64,000 nucleotides of DNA from Symbiobacterium sp040797425 (lineage in GTDB: Bacteria; Bacillota; Sulfobacillia; Symbiobacteriales; Symbiobacteriaceae): positions 5,073 to 69,072 of the forward strand of contig NZ_JBFNEH010000014.1 in NCBI RefSeq assembly GCF_040797425.1, in the 5' to 3' direction. This document shows positions 1-8,500 of the stretch, in pieces. The notes under the pieces were generated by a model, which worked only from the letters and a program-made list of their open reading frames with translations, searched no databases and was not told where the DNA came from. The number at the start of each line of letters is the position of its first letter. The stretch's first letter is position 1. The position numbers and the translations under genes are program-made.

Positions 1-234
1 GAAGCCGGGACCGCTGCTGAGGCCCACGCAGTAGACGAACAGCGCCAGGCCGAACTCAAAAACGATGTCCGGCAGCTTCAGGCTGGGGTCGAGGGCGCCG
101 AAGGCCAGTCCGACGAACAGGACGGCTGCAACGCCCAGGCGCACGCCGCCAATCTTGATCCGTCCGAGCGGGTAGCCGATGCCTGCGACGAGGAAGAGCA
201 ACAGGAGCGGGTTGTTCTGCAGGATACCGAGCAT
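1..234 (-). CDS. AspT/YidE-type membrane transporter, N-terminal fragment
   Basis: This is the first 78 codons of a membrane protein whose remainder lies beyond the left edge of the window. The start is ATG with GGAGG about 12 nt upstream. The product begins MLGILQNNPLLLLFLVAGIG and reads as closely spaced hydrophobic helices with the motif GIGYPLGRIKIGGVRLG. That pattern is typical of the N-terminus of the AspT/YidE/YbjL antiporter family, in which members exchange amino or organic acids. The substrate cannot be told from this fragment. It is transcribed leftward, out of the window, so its operon partners are not visible. Confidence 0.72.
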   Translation of the reverse strand, partial: MLGILQNNPLLLLFLVAGIGYPLGRIKIGGVRLGVAAVLFVGLAFGALDPSLKLPDIVFEFGLALFVYCVGLSSGPGF

Positions 235-336
235 GTTCTGCGGAGCCTCCAACGACGTTTGGTTCAGGTACATCCGAATTCATTCGCTCCCCGCTCGCAC
301 GGCGCCTGCCCGCCATGGCGATTGCCGACAGTTCCG

Positions 337-1722
337 TCACAGGCCCTCCAGCGGCTGCTCGTCCGAGCCGAAGCCCGCCGCCGGCGTGTACACCGGCGGT
401 GCCCCGTTCGCTGCCGCGTCGCCCTGCGGCGTGGGCGAGTCCAGCGTCTCCCAGGCCGCCGCGCCCCCCTCCAGGTAGCGGGTGCGGTGGCCGCGCATCG
501 CCGCGAGGGCCACCGCCTCCGGGCTCAGCACCCCATCGTCGCAGACGAACACGGCCCCGTCGGCCGGGTCGGCGACATCCAGCCAGGCCTCCAGCTGCGG
601 CCACGGGATGTTCACGCCGCCCGGCAGCGGGCGGCTGAGCGCCACCGCCGGGTCCCGCAGGTCGATGATCTGCGGCAGCGGCCCCTCCTGCACCATCCGG
701 CGCAACTCTTCCGGCAGGAGGGGCGGCAGCGGGTCGACCAGCCGCTCGGGCGCGTCGGTCGGCCCCCAGGCCCGGATGCGGGGGCCAAACAGCGCTCCGC
801 CCCGCCGCCGGCGGACCGACATCCAGAGCGCGGCCACGACCGCCGGCAGCGCGGCCAGGAGGTAGAGATGGCCGGGCCGCACCCGCCGGCCCAGCTCCGG
901 CACCGCGAGCAGCCAGAGCCAGGCGGCGGCAGCCCAGGCGAAAGCCACGGCCGCCCCGGCCAGCCGCCGGGGGCTCAGCCGCCGGGCGAGCTCGGCGCCC
1001 CACCACGTGGCGGGGACCGCTCCCGCCACCAGCGGCGCGGCCAGCCACAGGTCGACCTGACCGGTCAGGCCCTTGCCCGCCAGGCCGCCCATGGCGCTGA
1101 AGAGCACAATCCCCACCACGGTAGTCTCCGCTGCCCGGCGGGGCCCGACCAGGCGCGCGATCAGGGGCTCCAGGAGGAAACCGCCCGCCGCTCCGACGAG
1201 TCCCGATACTGCCCCGGTGCCGGCTGACGCCAGGGCTGCACTCCACACCGGCTGCAGCCCACGGCCTTTGGCCTGAGCACGCCCTGGCGCGCTCGGCCGC
1301 GCCCGCGCCGGCCCGCTCCCCGACTCCTGCTTCCGGCCCGCCGGCCGCCGGGGCACCAGCAGCAGGAGGCCGGCCACCGTGGCAAACGCAGCCAGAAGGA
1401 AGAGCAGCGCTCTTCCTGGCAGCCGCGCCGAAACCAGGCCCCCGACCAGCGCCGCCCCGGCCCCGGCCAGCCCGGGCACCAGCAAGAGCCGCAACTCCTT
1501 CCCGCCTGCGATCCGCCGGCTCCAGAGGGAGACCGCGGCCCACAGCAGGCCGTAGAGCAGTGTGATGGAGGCAACGGCGTGCACACTGAGGTCGCTGAGC
1601 CCCAGGATGTGCGGCACGGTGAGCAGCAGCGGCGACAGCACCACCGCGCCACCCAGGCCCAGCAGTCCGGCGATGAACCCTCCGGTGATGCCAACTCCGA
1701 TCAGCAGCGCCGTCTGCGTCAT
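337..1722 (-). CDS. TauE/SafE-family permease fused to a C-terminal rhodanese domain
   Basis: A 461-residue protein. The N-terminal ~270 residues have the two-halved hydrophobic layout of TauE/SafE sulfite/sulfonate exporters, with glycine-rich first helices of both halves (GLLGLGGAVV; GLVGAAGGFL) and an Arg/Pro-rich linker between them. The C-terminal ~130 residues are a rhodanese domain: IIDLRDP near its start and the active-site loop CDDGVLS with the catalytic cysteine at about residue 394. TauE exporters move sulfite, sulfoacetate or related anions. Rhodaneses carry persulfide sulfur, so the fusion suggests coupling of sulfur transfer and export; this is inference. The ATG at 1722 was chosen because it opens directly on the first helix. 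An in-frame upstream ATG at 1764 has no better Shine-Dalgarno. The gene is divergent from the methyltransferase-like gene. Confidence 0.85.
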   Translation of the reverse strand: MTQTALLIGVGITGGFIAGLLGLGGAVVLSPLLLTVPHILGLSDLSVHAVASITLLYGLLWAAVSLWSRRIAGGKELRLLLVPGLAGAGAALVGGLVSARLPGRALLFLLAAFATVAGLLLLVPRRPAGRKQESGSGPARARPSAPGRAQAKGRGLQPVWSAALASAGTGAVSGLVGAAGGFLLEPLIARLVGPRRAAETTVVGIVLFSAMGGLAGKGLTGQVDLWLAAPLVAGAVPATWWGAELARRLSPRRLAGAAVAFAWAAAAWLWLLAVPELGRRVRPGHLYLLAALPAVVAALWMSVRRRRGGALFGPRIRAWGPTDAPERLVDPLPPLLPEELRRMVQEGPLPQIIDLRDPAVALSRPLPGGVNIPWPQLEAWLDVADPADGAVFVCDDGVLSPEAVALAAMRGHRTRYLEGGAAAWETLDSPTPQGDAAANGAPPVYTPAAGFGSDEQPLEGL

Positions 1723-1819
1723 CGCCCCGTCTGGCGCTTCCCCCTTCCCGCCCGGGTGTCGCATTCTACCGTCTAGTCTTCCCCACCGGCGGACAGGCTA
1801 GGCGGCGGAGGATGAGAGC

Positions 1820-2401
1820 ATGTCGGCGGCGCTTCACCGCTATTTGGATCGGCTGGCCCGGGTGATGGGGGTGCGGCCGACCTGCGAGAGCGTGGTTCGC
1901 CTCTGGGAGGCTGCCGGGCGCCCGGGGAGCCTGCACCTGCTGGACGCGGGCACGGGCGGATGGGCGGTCGTCTCGTCCCTGCTCCGGTGGGCGGACCGGA
2001 CCGGGGTGCGCATCGCCATCACGCGGCTGGAGCCGGACCCGCAGGCCTGTATGCGCGCCGCGCGCCGCTTCGCCGGAGAGCCGCGGGTCCGGGTCGTGCA
2101 GGGGGACCGGCGGCAGCTCCGGCCGGCCTCGGCCGACATCGTCGCGGCCCTGGGGCTGCTCCGCGGCCTGCCGCCCGTCCAGGTTCCCTGGATGCTGCTG
2201 CACTGGCGGGAGGCCGCCCGCATCGGCGTGGTGGCAGTGGAGCCGTGGGGTTTCAGCGCCGGGGATGTGGCGGAACTGCGCAGCTACCCGGGCCTGGAGG
2301 AGCTGCGGTACAGGAGGCGCCGCTGGTTCTGCGGCCAGATCACACTGGCGGTGGCGTCGCCGCCATGCGGGCGCTGGCGGGACGGACGGGCGGGCAGATG
2401 A
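1820..2401 (+). CDS. Class I SAM-dependent methyltransferase-like protein
   Basis: A 193-residue protein with GGAGGA spaced 8 nt before the ATG. The motif LLDAGTGGW at about residues 39-47 matches the glycine-rich SAM-binding motif I of class I methyltransferases. An acidic motif II (ITRLEPDP) follows about 30 residues later, and VVQGDRRQLRPASADIV resembles the motif III/IV region. The length is short but adequate for a bare Rossmann methyltransferase. No substrate domain can be recognised. It is divergent from the TauE-rhodanese gene and convergent with the purine permease. A Rossmann protein that has lost methyl transfer is possible. Confidence 0.6.
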   Translation: MSAALHRYLDRLARVMGVRPTCESVVRLWEAAGRPGSLHLLDAGTGGWAVVSSLLRWADRTGVRIAITRLEPDPQACMRAARRFAGEPRVRVVQGDRRQLRPASADIVAALGLLRGLPPVQVPWMLLHWREAARIGVVAVEPWGFSAGDVAELRSYPGLEELRYRRRRWFCGQITLAVASPPCGRWRDGRAGR

Positions 2402-2483
2402 CGCCGGGCGCCCACCCGCCCCCGCGGGGTGGCGGCCGGGCCGGTGGAAGACCCGGTCGGCCCAGGAGAGTGCAGGAGAAGAG

Positions 2484-2511
2484 CCGGGGCCGGTGAAGCG
2501 CACGGCCCCGG
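2484..2511. terminator. Hairpin between convergent genes
   Basis: A 9-bp perfect stem (CCGGGGCCG / CGGCCCCGG) with a 10-nt loop lies between the convergent methyltransferase-like and purine permease genes. There is no clear T-run on either side, so termination in either direction is inferred from position. Confidence 0.4.
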
Positions 2512-2545
2512 GTGTGGGGGCAGTGCCGTCAGGCCATCCAAGACC

Positions 2546-3835
2546 TCACGCCGCCCGGATCAGGAAGTAGAGCAGGAACAGTGCGGCCACCACGTACATC
2601 GCGGGGCTGACCTCCCGCCACCGGCCGGCCGCCGCCTTCACCAGCGGATAGGCCACCAGGCCGAAGGCGATGCCATCGGCCACCGAGAACGTGAGGGGGA
2701 TCAGGAGGATCACCAGGAAGGCCGGAATGGCCTCCGTCAGGTCGTCGAACGCGATCGTCCGCAGCGGCTCGCACATCAGCGCCCCCACCAGCACCAGCAC
2801 CGGGGCGATGGCGCTGTTGGGGATGAGCCCCACCACGGGCAGCGCGCCCAGGGAGGCCAGGAAGAGCACGCCGGCCGTCACCGCCGTGAGTCCCGTCCGG
2901 CCCCCGGCGGCGATGCCGGCCGCGCCCTCCGCCGCGGCCACCGTCGGCGTGGCGCCCAGCAGCCCGGCCAGGAAGACGGCGAGCGCGTTGGCCTGCAGGG
3001 CCCGGGGCACCTCCTCCTTCCGCGGCAGGAGGCCGTACATCAGGCCCAGGTTCTCGAAGAGGACCACCATCGTGAACGTGAACGTGGCCGCCCAGAAGGG
3101 CAGGGTGGCGAGGCGGCCCGGCGAGAGGGCGCCCGCCACCTGCCGGTACGCCGCCAGCGAGGCGGATGCGGCGGCCGTCCCGCCCGGATGGCCCGCGGCC
3201 CAGGCCAGGAGGGACCCCGCCCCGATGCTGATCAGCACCGCTCCGGGCACCCGCCGGAGGTAGAGCACCACGGTAATGGCCAGCGTGATGAGCGTCAGCA
3301 GCACCTGGGGGTCGCCCAGGTCGCCGAGGGCCACCAGGCTGTCGCCGCCCGAGACGATGAGGCCGCCCTGGCGCAGGCCGATGAACGTCAGGAAAAGCCC
3401 CACCCCGGCGGAGATCGCCGCCCTGAGCGATGCCGGAACGCCGCTGAGCACGCTCTGCAGCGCCGGGGTGAAGGCGACGACGCTGCAGAGGAGCCCGGTG
3501 GCGCAGACCACGGCCAGCGCCTCCTGCCAGGCGAGGCCGATCCCCTGCACCAGCGTGTAGGTGAAGAGGGCGGCGTCGCCCAGACCCGTCACCACCATGA
3601 GCGGGGCGTTGGCCCACAGGCCCATCAGGAGGGACCCCACGCCCGCCGCCACCGCCGAGGCCACCGTGGCCCCGGCCAGCGGCATGCCGGCCTCGGCCAT
3701 GAGCCTGGCGTTCACCACCACAACGTAGGCGCCGGTAACGAACGAGACAAGCCCCGCCATCACCTCCCGGCGGAGCGTGGTGCCGTTTGCCTGCAGCTGA
3801 AAGCGATCCTCAAGTATTCGGTTCACGAAACGCAC
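2546..3835 (-). CDS. AzgA-type (NCS2) purine permease
   Basis: About 429 residues and very hydrophobic, with the family features of AzgA adenine/guanine/hypoxanthine permeases: a short N-terminal amphipathic segment ending NGTTLRREVMAGLVSFVTGA, then VVVNARLMAEAGMP, ASAVAAGVGSLLMGLWANAP, AAISAGVGLFLTFIGLRQGG, and a late segment with PNSAIAPVLVLVGALM. Such proteins import purines with protons. The GTG at 3835, with AGGA five nt upstream, gives the usual family N-terminus; a longer GTG start at 3868 lacks a convincing Shine-Dalgarno. One unusual point is that the substrate-region motif normally written GMGLNA..AY reads TGLGDAALFTYT here, so specificity may differ. Only about 85 nt separate this start from the upstream gene's stop, which leaves no room for a purine riboswitch. 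Confidence 0.85.
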   Translation of the reverse strand: MRFVNRILEDRFQLQANGTTLRREVMAGLVSFVTGAYVVVVNARLMAEAGMPLAGATVASAVAAGVGSLLMGLWANAPLMVVTGLGDAALFTYTLVQGIGLAWQEALAVVCATGLLCSVVAFTPALQSVLSGVPASLRAAISAGVGLFLTFIGLRQGGLIVSGGDSLVALGDLGDPQVLLTLITLAITVVLYLRRVPGAVLISIGAGSLLAWAAGHPGGTAAASASLAAYRQVAGALSPGRLATLPFWAATFTFTMVVLFENLGLMYGLLPRKEEVPRALQANALAVFLAGLLGATPTVAAAEGAAGIAAGGRTGLTAVTAGVLFLASLGALPVVGLIPNSAIAPVLVLVGALMCEPLRTIAFDDLTEAIPAFLVILLIPLTFSVADGIAFGLVAYPLVKAAAGRWREVSPAMYVVAALFLLYFLIRAA

Positions 3836-3910
3836 GTTATCCTGACTCCGATGCGAAAAACCCTCCACCCACCCGTGAGACAGAGCTCACGAGGCCCATG
3901 ATAGCACAGG

Positions 3911-3940
3911 AAAATCCCGCCGTCACGAGGCGGCGGGATT
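3911..3940 (-). terminator. Rho-independent terminator of the GGDEF-EAL gene
   Basis: A perfect 10-bp stem (AATCCCGCCG / CGGCGGGATT) with an 8-nt loop is followed on the minus strand by TTTT. The stop codon of the GGDEF-EAL gene lies inside the loop. Confidence 0.75.
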
Positions 3941-5425
3941 CAGGCTTTCCACCAGTGCGGAGAGCGGTCCGGGACGCCCCAGGTGGAAGCCCTGGCCCAG
4001 CTCCACGCCGATCTCGCAGAGCCGCAGCCGGGTGTCCTCGTCCTCCACCCACTCGGCCACCACCTGCAGGCCCAGGTCTGTCGCCAGACGGTGGATCGCC
4101 TCCACCACCAGCCGGCTGGCAGGGTTGTGGGCCAGGCCCGTCACGAAGGAGCCGTCGATCTTGACCACGTTCACCGGAAGATTGGCCAGGGCGCTGAGGG
4201 ACGAGAAACCCTGCCCCAGGTCGTCCAGTGCGAAACCGCATCCCAGCGCCCGCATCTCGTCCATCCACGCGCGCAAGGTCTCGGCGTCGCCGGCCCAGGC
4301 CGTCTCGGTAATCTCGAACGTGAGCCGGTGCGCCACTGCGCGCGCCTGCTCCACGCGCCGGGCAATCCACCGGCGCTGTGCGGGATCCCGCAGGCTCTGA
4401 CCGGAAAGGTTGATGAAGAGGTGCAGGTCCGGCATCCCTTCGAGGGTGGCGATGACCTGCTCCAGGCACCACCGGTCCACCTCGGGCATGAGCCGGAACT
4501 CCTCGGCCGCGTTCAGAAACGTCCCCGCCGGATACGTCTCCCCGTCCTCGTCCCGCAGGCGCAGAAGGGCCTCGGCGTAGGCCACCCCGCCCCGCTCGAG
4601 GTGGACGACCGGCTGGTATTCCAAGAAGAGCGAGCCGTTCCGGAGTGCGGCGCTCAGGCGCTTTCCCCACCGGGCCATGGCGTGCAGCGCGGCAAGTTCG
4701 GCGTCGTCAGGCGGGGGGAGGATGCGCCCCTGGCCCCACTGCTGCGCGCGGTGGAGCAGCAGCTGGCCGACCAGCAGCACGTCCTGCGGCTCCATGCCGG
4801 GGCGCAACGGCACCAGACCGGAGCAGAAGCTCACCCGGCCCCGCTGCCCCGCCTGCCGGTCGAGCGAGCCCAGCCGGCGCTGCAGCTCCAATGCGAGCTC
4901 GTAACCCCCTTCCGGGTCCACCTCCGGCAGCAGCAGGGCGAATTCGTCCCCGTCCAGGCGGAAGGGCACGCCCTGCGGCGGTGCGCAGGAGACCAGGGCG
5001 GCGGCCACCGACTGCATCAGCGCATCGCCGGCGTCGTGGCCGAGGCTTTCATTGACCAGCCGCATGCCGTCCACGTCCAGCACCAGGAGCGTCCCGCCCC
5101 GGCGGGCGGCCAGCAGGTCGCCCAGGCGGCGAATCAGCACCGTCCGGCCCTCGAGGGTGCACTCGGGCTGCGGGTGGGAGGCGGCCGCCCGGCCGGCGAA
5201 GCTGCGGCTGAGGAAGAACAGATACACGGCGGTTGCGGTAACGAAAAGGAACCCCTTTACGGTCTGCACGTTCCAGCGCAGGCCGGCTGAGCTGAGCCAC
5301 TGCTCGGCAATCCTGTCTGACCCCCAGACCCACACTAGCGAGACGAAGAGGTAGGCCAGCGAGGCCAGGGCGGCCCGGCTGGTGGCAGGGGAGACAGGGG
5401 TTGCTAGTCGCTTCAAATGATTCAC
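3923..5425 (-). CDS. Membrane GGDEF-EAL protein, probable c-di-GMP phosphodiesterase
   Basis: A 500-residue protein with two predicted membrane helices (about residues 20-36 and 57-73), a GGDEF domain (about 90-235) and an EAL domain (about 250-495). The cyclase signature is DGDEF at 158-162, so the first glycine is replaced and cyclase activity is doubtful. The EAL domain keeps its catalytic set: EAL at 285-287, then NLS, EITE, DDLGQG, KIDGSF and the EWVED and GQGFHLGRP segments. The likely role is c-di-GMP hydrolysis at the membrane, with the degenerate GGDEF perhaps regulatory. No sensor domain beyond the short extracytoplasmic loop is seen. Translation starts at GTG with a weak Shine-Dalgarno inside one arm of an inverted repeat. 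Confidence 0.88.
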   Translation of the reverse strand: MNHLKRLATPVSPATSRAALASLAYLFVSLVWVWGSDRIAEQWLSSAGLRWNVQTVKGFLFVTATAVYLFFLSRSFAGRAAASHPQPECTLEGRTVLIRRLGDLLAARRGGTLLVLDVDGMRLVNESLGHDAGDALMQSVAAALVSCAPPQGVPFRLDGDEFALLLPEVDPEGGYELALELQRRLGSLDRQAGQRGRVSFCSGLVPLRPGMEPQDVLLVGQLLLHRAQQWGQGRILPPPDDAELAALHAMARWGKRLSAALRNGSLFLEYQPVVHLERGGVAYAEALLRLRDEDGETYPAGTFLNAAEEFRLMPEVDRWCLEQVIATLEGMPDLHLFINLSGQSLRDPAQRRWIARRVEQARAVAHRLTFEITETAWAGDAETLRAWMDEMRALGCGFALDDLGQGFSSLSALANLPVNVVKIDGSFVTGLAHNPASRLVVEAIHRLATDLGLQVVAEWVEDEDTRLRLCEIGVELGQGFHLGRPGPLSALVESLNPAAS

Positions 5426-5504
5426 CCCGGGTCCACTGAGACATGGTATTACGCACCCAAGAATATCACAATCGTCAAGTAACGGTATAGGTTCTGGACC
5501 CGGG
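5426..5504. repeat. 10-bp inverted repeat flanking the GGDEF-EAL leader
   Basis: CCCGGGTCCA at 5426-5435 and its exact complement TGGACCCGGG at 5495-5504 enclose a 59-nt AT-richer segment immediately upstream of the GGDEF-EAL start codon. On the minus strand the segment contains TTGACG as a possible -35. The repeat could fold in the leader RNA or bind a regulator; nothing further can be shown. Confidence 0.45.
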
Positions 5505-5548
5505 GGCAGGCATCAGACCGAATTGCGTCACTACCAGCGCGAAAGTAC

Positions 5549-8500
5549 TCACACGAGCAGAGACCGATGGCTCGCCAGGAAGTGCAGGTACGCCTCCTTG
5601 ACCGGGCGCCCCAGGATCTCCTCCACCGCCCGGCGATAGAGCCGGATCTGCGTCCCGTAGCGGAGTGCGGCCTGTTCGGGCTCACGGCGGTCGGTCTTAT
5701 AGTCTACCAGCACAAACCCATCGTCCTCCTCCAGAAGAAGGTCGATCATCCCCTGCACGATCACCACATCGGAGGAGGCGACCGCCGCCGAAAGGTCCGG
5801 GTAGACCTCGGCCGCGGGCACCGCCAGCGTGAAGGAGACCTCGCGCCGCACCCGGTCGGGCCGCTCCCGGATGCGCCGCCCCAGGGGCGAGGCGAAGAAG
5901 GCGGCGATGGCCTCCGCGTCCACGGCGGCGGCCTGCTGCGGCGTGAGCAGCTTTCCGGCGACCAGTTCGGAGAGCTGCGCGCCCACGTCCGCCGCGTCCA
6001 GCGGGCGGGTGAGGTCCAGGTGCTGCAGCACCAGGTGCGCCGCGGTGCCCCGCTCCGTGGGCGACAGCCCCTTGCGCTCCTCCTGGAGGAAGCGCGGCCG
6101 GCTGGAGAGGCCGCTGCCGATGGGCTCGCCGTCCTCCTCGTCCACCACCAGCCGCTCGCCCGGGGCCTCCGCGTCGGGGTCGAAGTGGCCCTTCAGTTCG
6201 GTGACGGACAGCTTGCCGAACCGGCGCACCACCGTCTCGTAGGGGTAGCGCCAGGCGAAGCGGGCGCGCAGGGCGTCCCCCAGGGCGGGGTCCAGGGGCC
6301 GGTCGAGGGGCTCGGCGGCGGCGATGCGCGCCCAGTCAAGCTGCTCCCGAGCGCCGGGGACGCCGGCGAGATCCACCAGCTGCTCCTGGGCCTGCGGATC
6401 CCAGACGGTGACCTGCCAGCGTGACGGGTCGCCGGCCACCGCCGCGTCCGGGCCCGCCGCGGCGTCCAGCGCCGGGCCCGCCAGCCGCCTCAGCGGCGCA
6501 CCGGCGGCGTGGCGCATTACGGCGGGTCCGATCCAGTCGAGGTAGGTCCTGGCCGAAAGCAGCAGCGACTCGGGCAGCGGCCAGCCCGCCACCGCGGCCG
6601 CCCGGGACCACTGCTGGCAGGCGGCACGCAGCTTTGCCACGCTGCCCACCAGCACCAGGCGCTCCCGCGCCCGGGTGAGGGCCACGTAGAGCACCCGGAG
6701 CTCCTCGGCCAGGCTCGCCAGGCGGGTGGCCTCCCGCACGGCGTGGTGGGCGATCGTCGGGTACTTCACCCGAGACTCGGGGTCCACCAGCATCGGCCCG
6801 AAACCCAGCCCCCGCTCCAGCAGCAGGTCGCCGGAGAGGTCCCGCTCGTCGAACTTGCGGCCGAGACCGGCCACGAAGACCACCGGGAACTCGAGGCCCT
6901 TGCTCTTGTGGATTGTCATCACGCGCACCACGTCTTCGGCCTCGCCCAGGGCTGGAGCCGTGCCCATGTCCTGCGACTCGGCCCGCATCCGCTCGATAAA
7001 ACGCAGGAAGCGGAAGAGCCCCTGACGGGCGAACTGGTCGAACTGGCGCGCCCGCTCGTAGAGCGCCAGCAGGTTGGCCTGCCGCTGCGCTCCGCCGGGC
7101 ATGCCGCCGACATAGTGCAGGTAACGGGTCTCCTGGAGAATCTGCCAGATTACCTGGCTGAGCGGCCGGCGCCGGGCCAGGGTCCGCCAGCAGTCCAGGG
7201 CGGCCAGGAACCGGGAGAGCACCTCCGCCAGCCCGTCCGGCTGAGACGGGGTCACGTCGGGTGCGGCGGCAGCCGCAGCCTCGGCCATGCCGGTACCGGC
7301 ACCCTCTGCCGTGGCGTCCGCGTCCCGCGTGCCGGCAGCCGAGCGGGCCGCGGCCACCAGGGCGTCGTAGAACGAGCCGCGCGGGTCGGCCAGGCGGATG
7401 CGGGCGAGGTCCGCGGCGGAGAGCCCTACGATGGGCGAGTGCAGCACCGCGGCCAGCGGGATGTCCTGCCGGGGGTTGTCCAGGATCTGCAGCAGGCTGA
7501 GGATGACCTCCACCTCGGTGGCGCTGAAGTAGCCGGTCGCCATCTGCGCATAGGCGGGGATGCCAGCCTGGCCCAGGACCTCCACGAACGTGTTGGCCCG
7601 GCCGGTGGTCGCCCGGAGGAGGACCACGATGTCGCGGTACCGCACCCGGCGGTAGGTCTGCAGCTTGCGGTCCCAGACCTGCAGCGGCGGCTCGCCCGGC
7701 GTGCCGTCCACCATCTCCCGGATGCGCCGGGCGATGAGGCGGGCTTCCCGCTCCATCGCCGTCAGGTCGGCGAGCTCTTCCGCCAGCGAGTTGCTGTTCC
7801 GGCCATCGCCGGTGCCGTCGTCGGTGGTGTTGCCCTCGGTTGCGCCTTCGGCGGCCTCTTCGGACTCCGCCGGTTCCTCGCGGTCGAGCAGGTGCAGTTC
7901 CACCGGGGGCTCGGCGGGAAATCCGGCGGGAACATGGGCAGCGGGCCCGGATGGGGTGCCAGCAGGGGTATCCCCAGACGCACCTGCACCGCTTGCGGCT
8001 CCGGTGGCCCCCGCCGGTTCCGCAGCGGTTTCCCCGGACGTGCCCGCTGGTGCATCCGCGCTGGCCTCCGGGGGAACGGGGGCAGGGGCGGCGGCCGGCA
8101 CCTCTGCGGGCTGTCCCGTGTCCCCCGAAGGACCGGGCACGGCGGGCAGCGGCGGGTAGCCGGCCCGGTAGACCAGTTCGGCCTCCTTATCGTAGGCGAT
8201 CTCCCCCGCCTCGGGGGTCATGATCTGCCGGAAGAGGAAGTTGACCGCGTCCACCACGCCCAGCCGGCTGCGGAAGTTGGCGCCGAGCACGATGCGCGCA
8301 CCGGAGGCCGCAGGGTCGGGGGCGCCGCTCCACGGCCGGTAGGCCGCGTACTTGGCCATGAAGAGGCTCGGGTCCGCGTGGCGGAACCGGTAGATCGACT
8401 GCTTCACGTCGCCCACCATGAAGCGGTTCGGCGGGCCCTCCTCGCCGTCCCGGGAGACCAGCGTCAGGATTGCGTCCTGCACGCCGTTGATGTCCTGGTA

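Noticed and set aside
3836..3922. Purine riboswitch before the AzgA-type permease
   Set aside because: Only about 85 nt lie between the upstream stop and the start, and a terminator occupies part; no purine aptamer core is visible.
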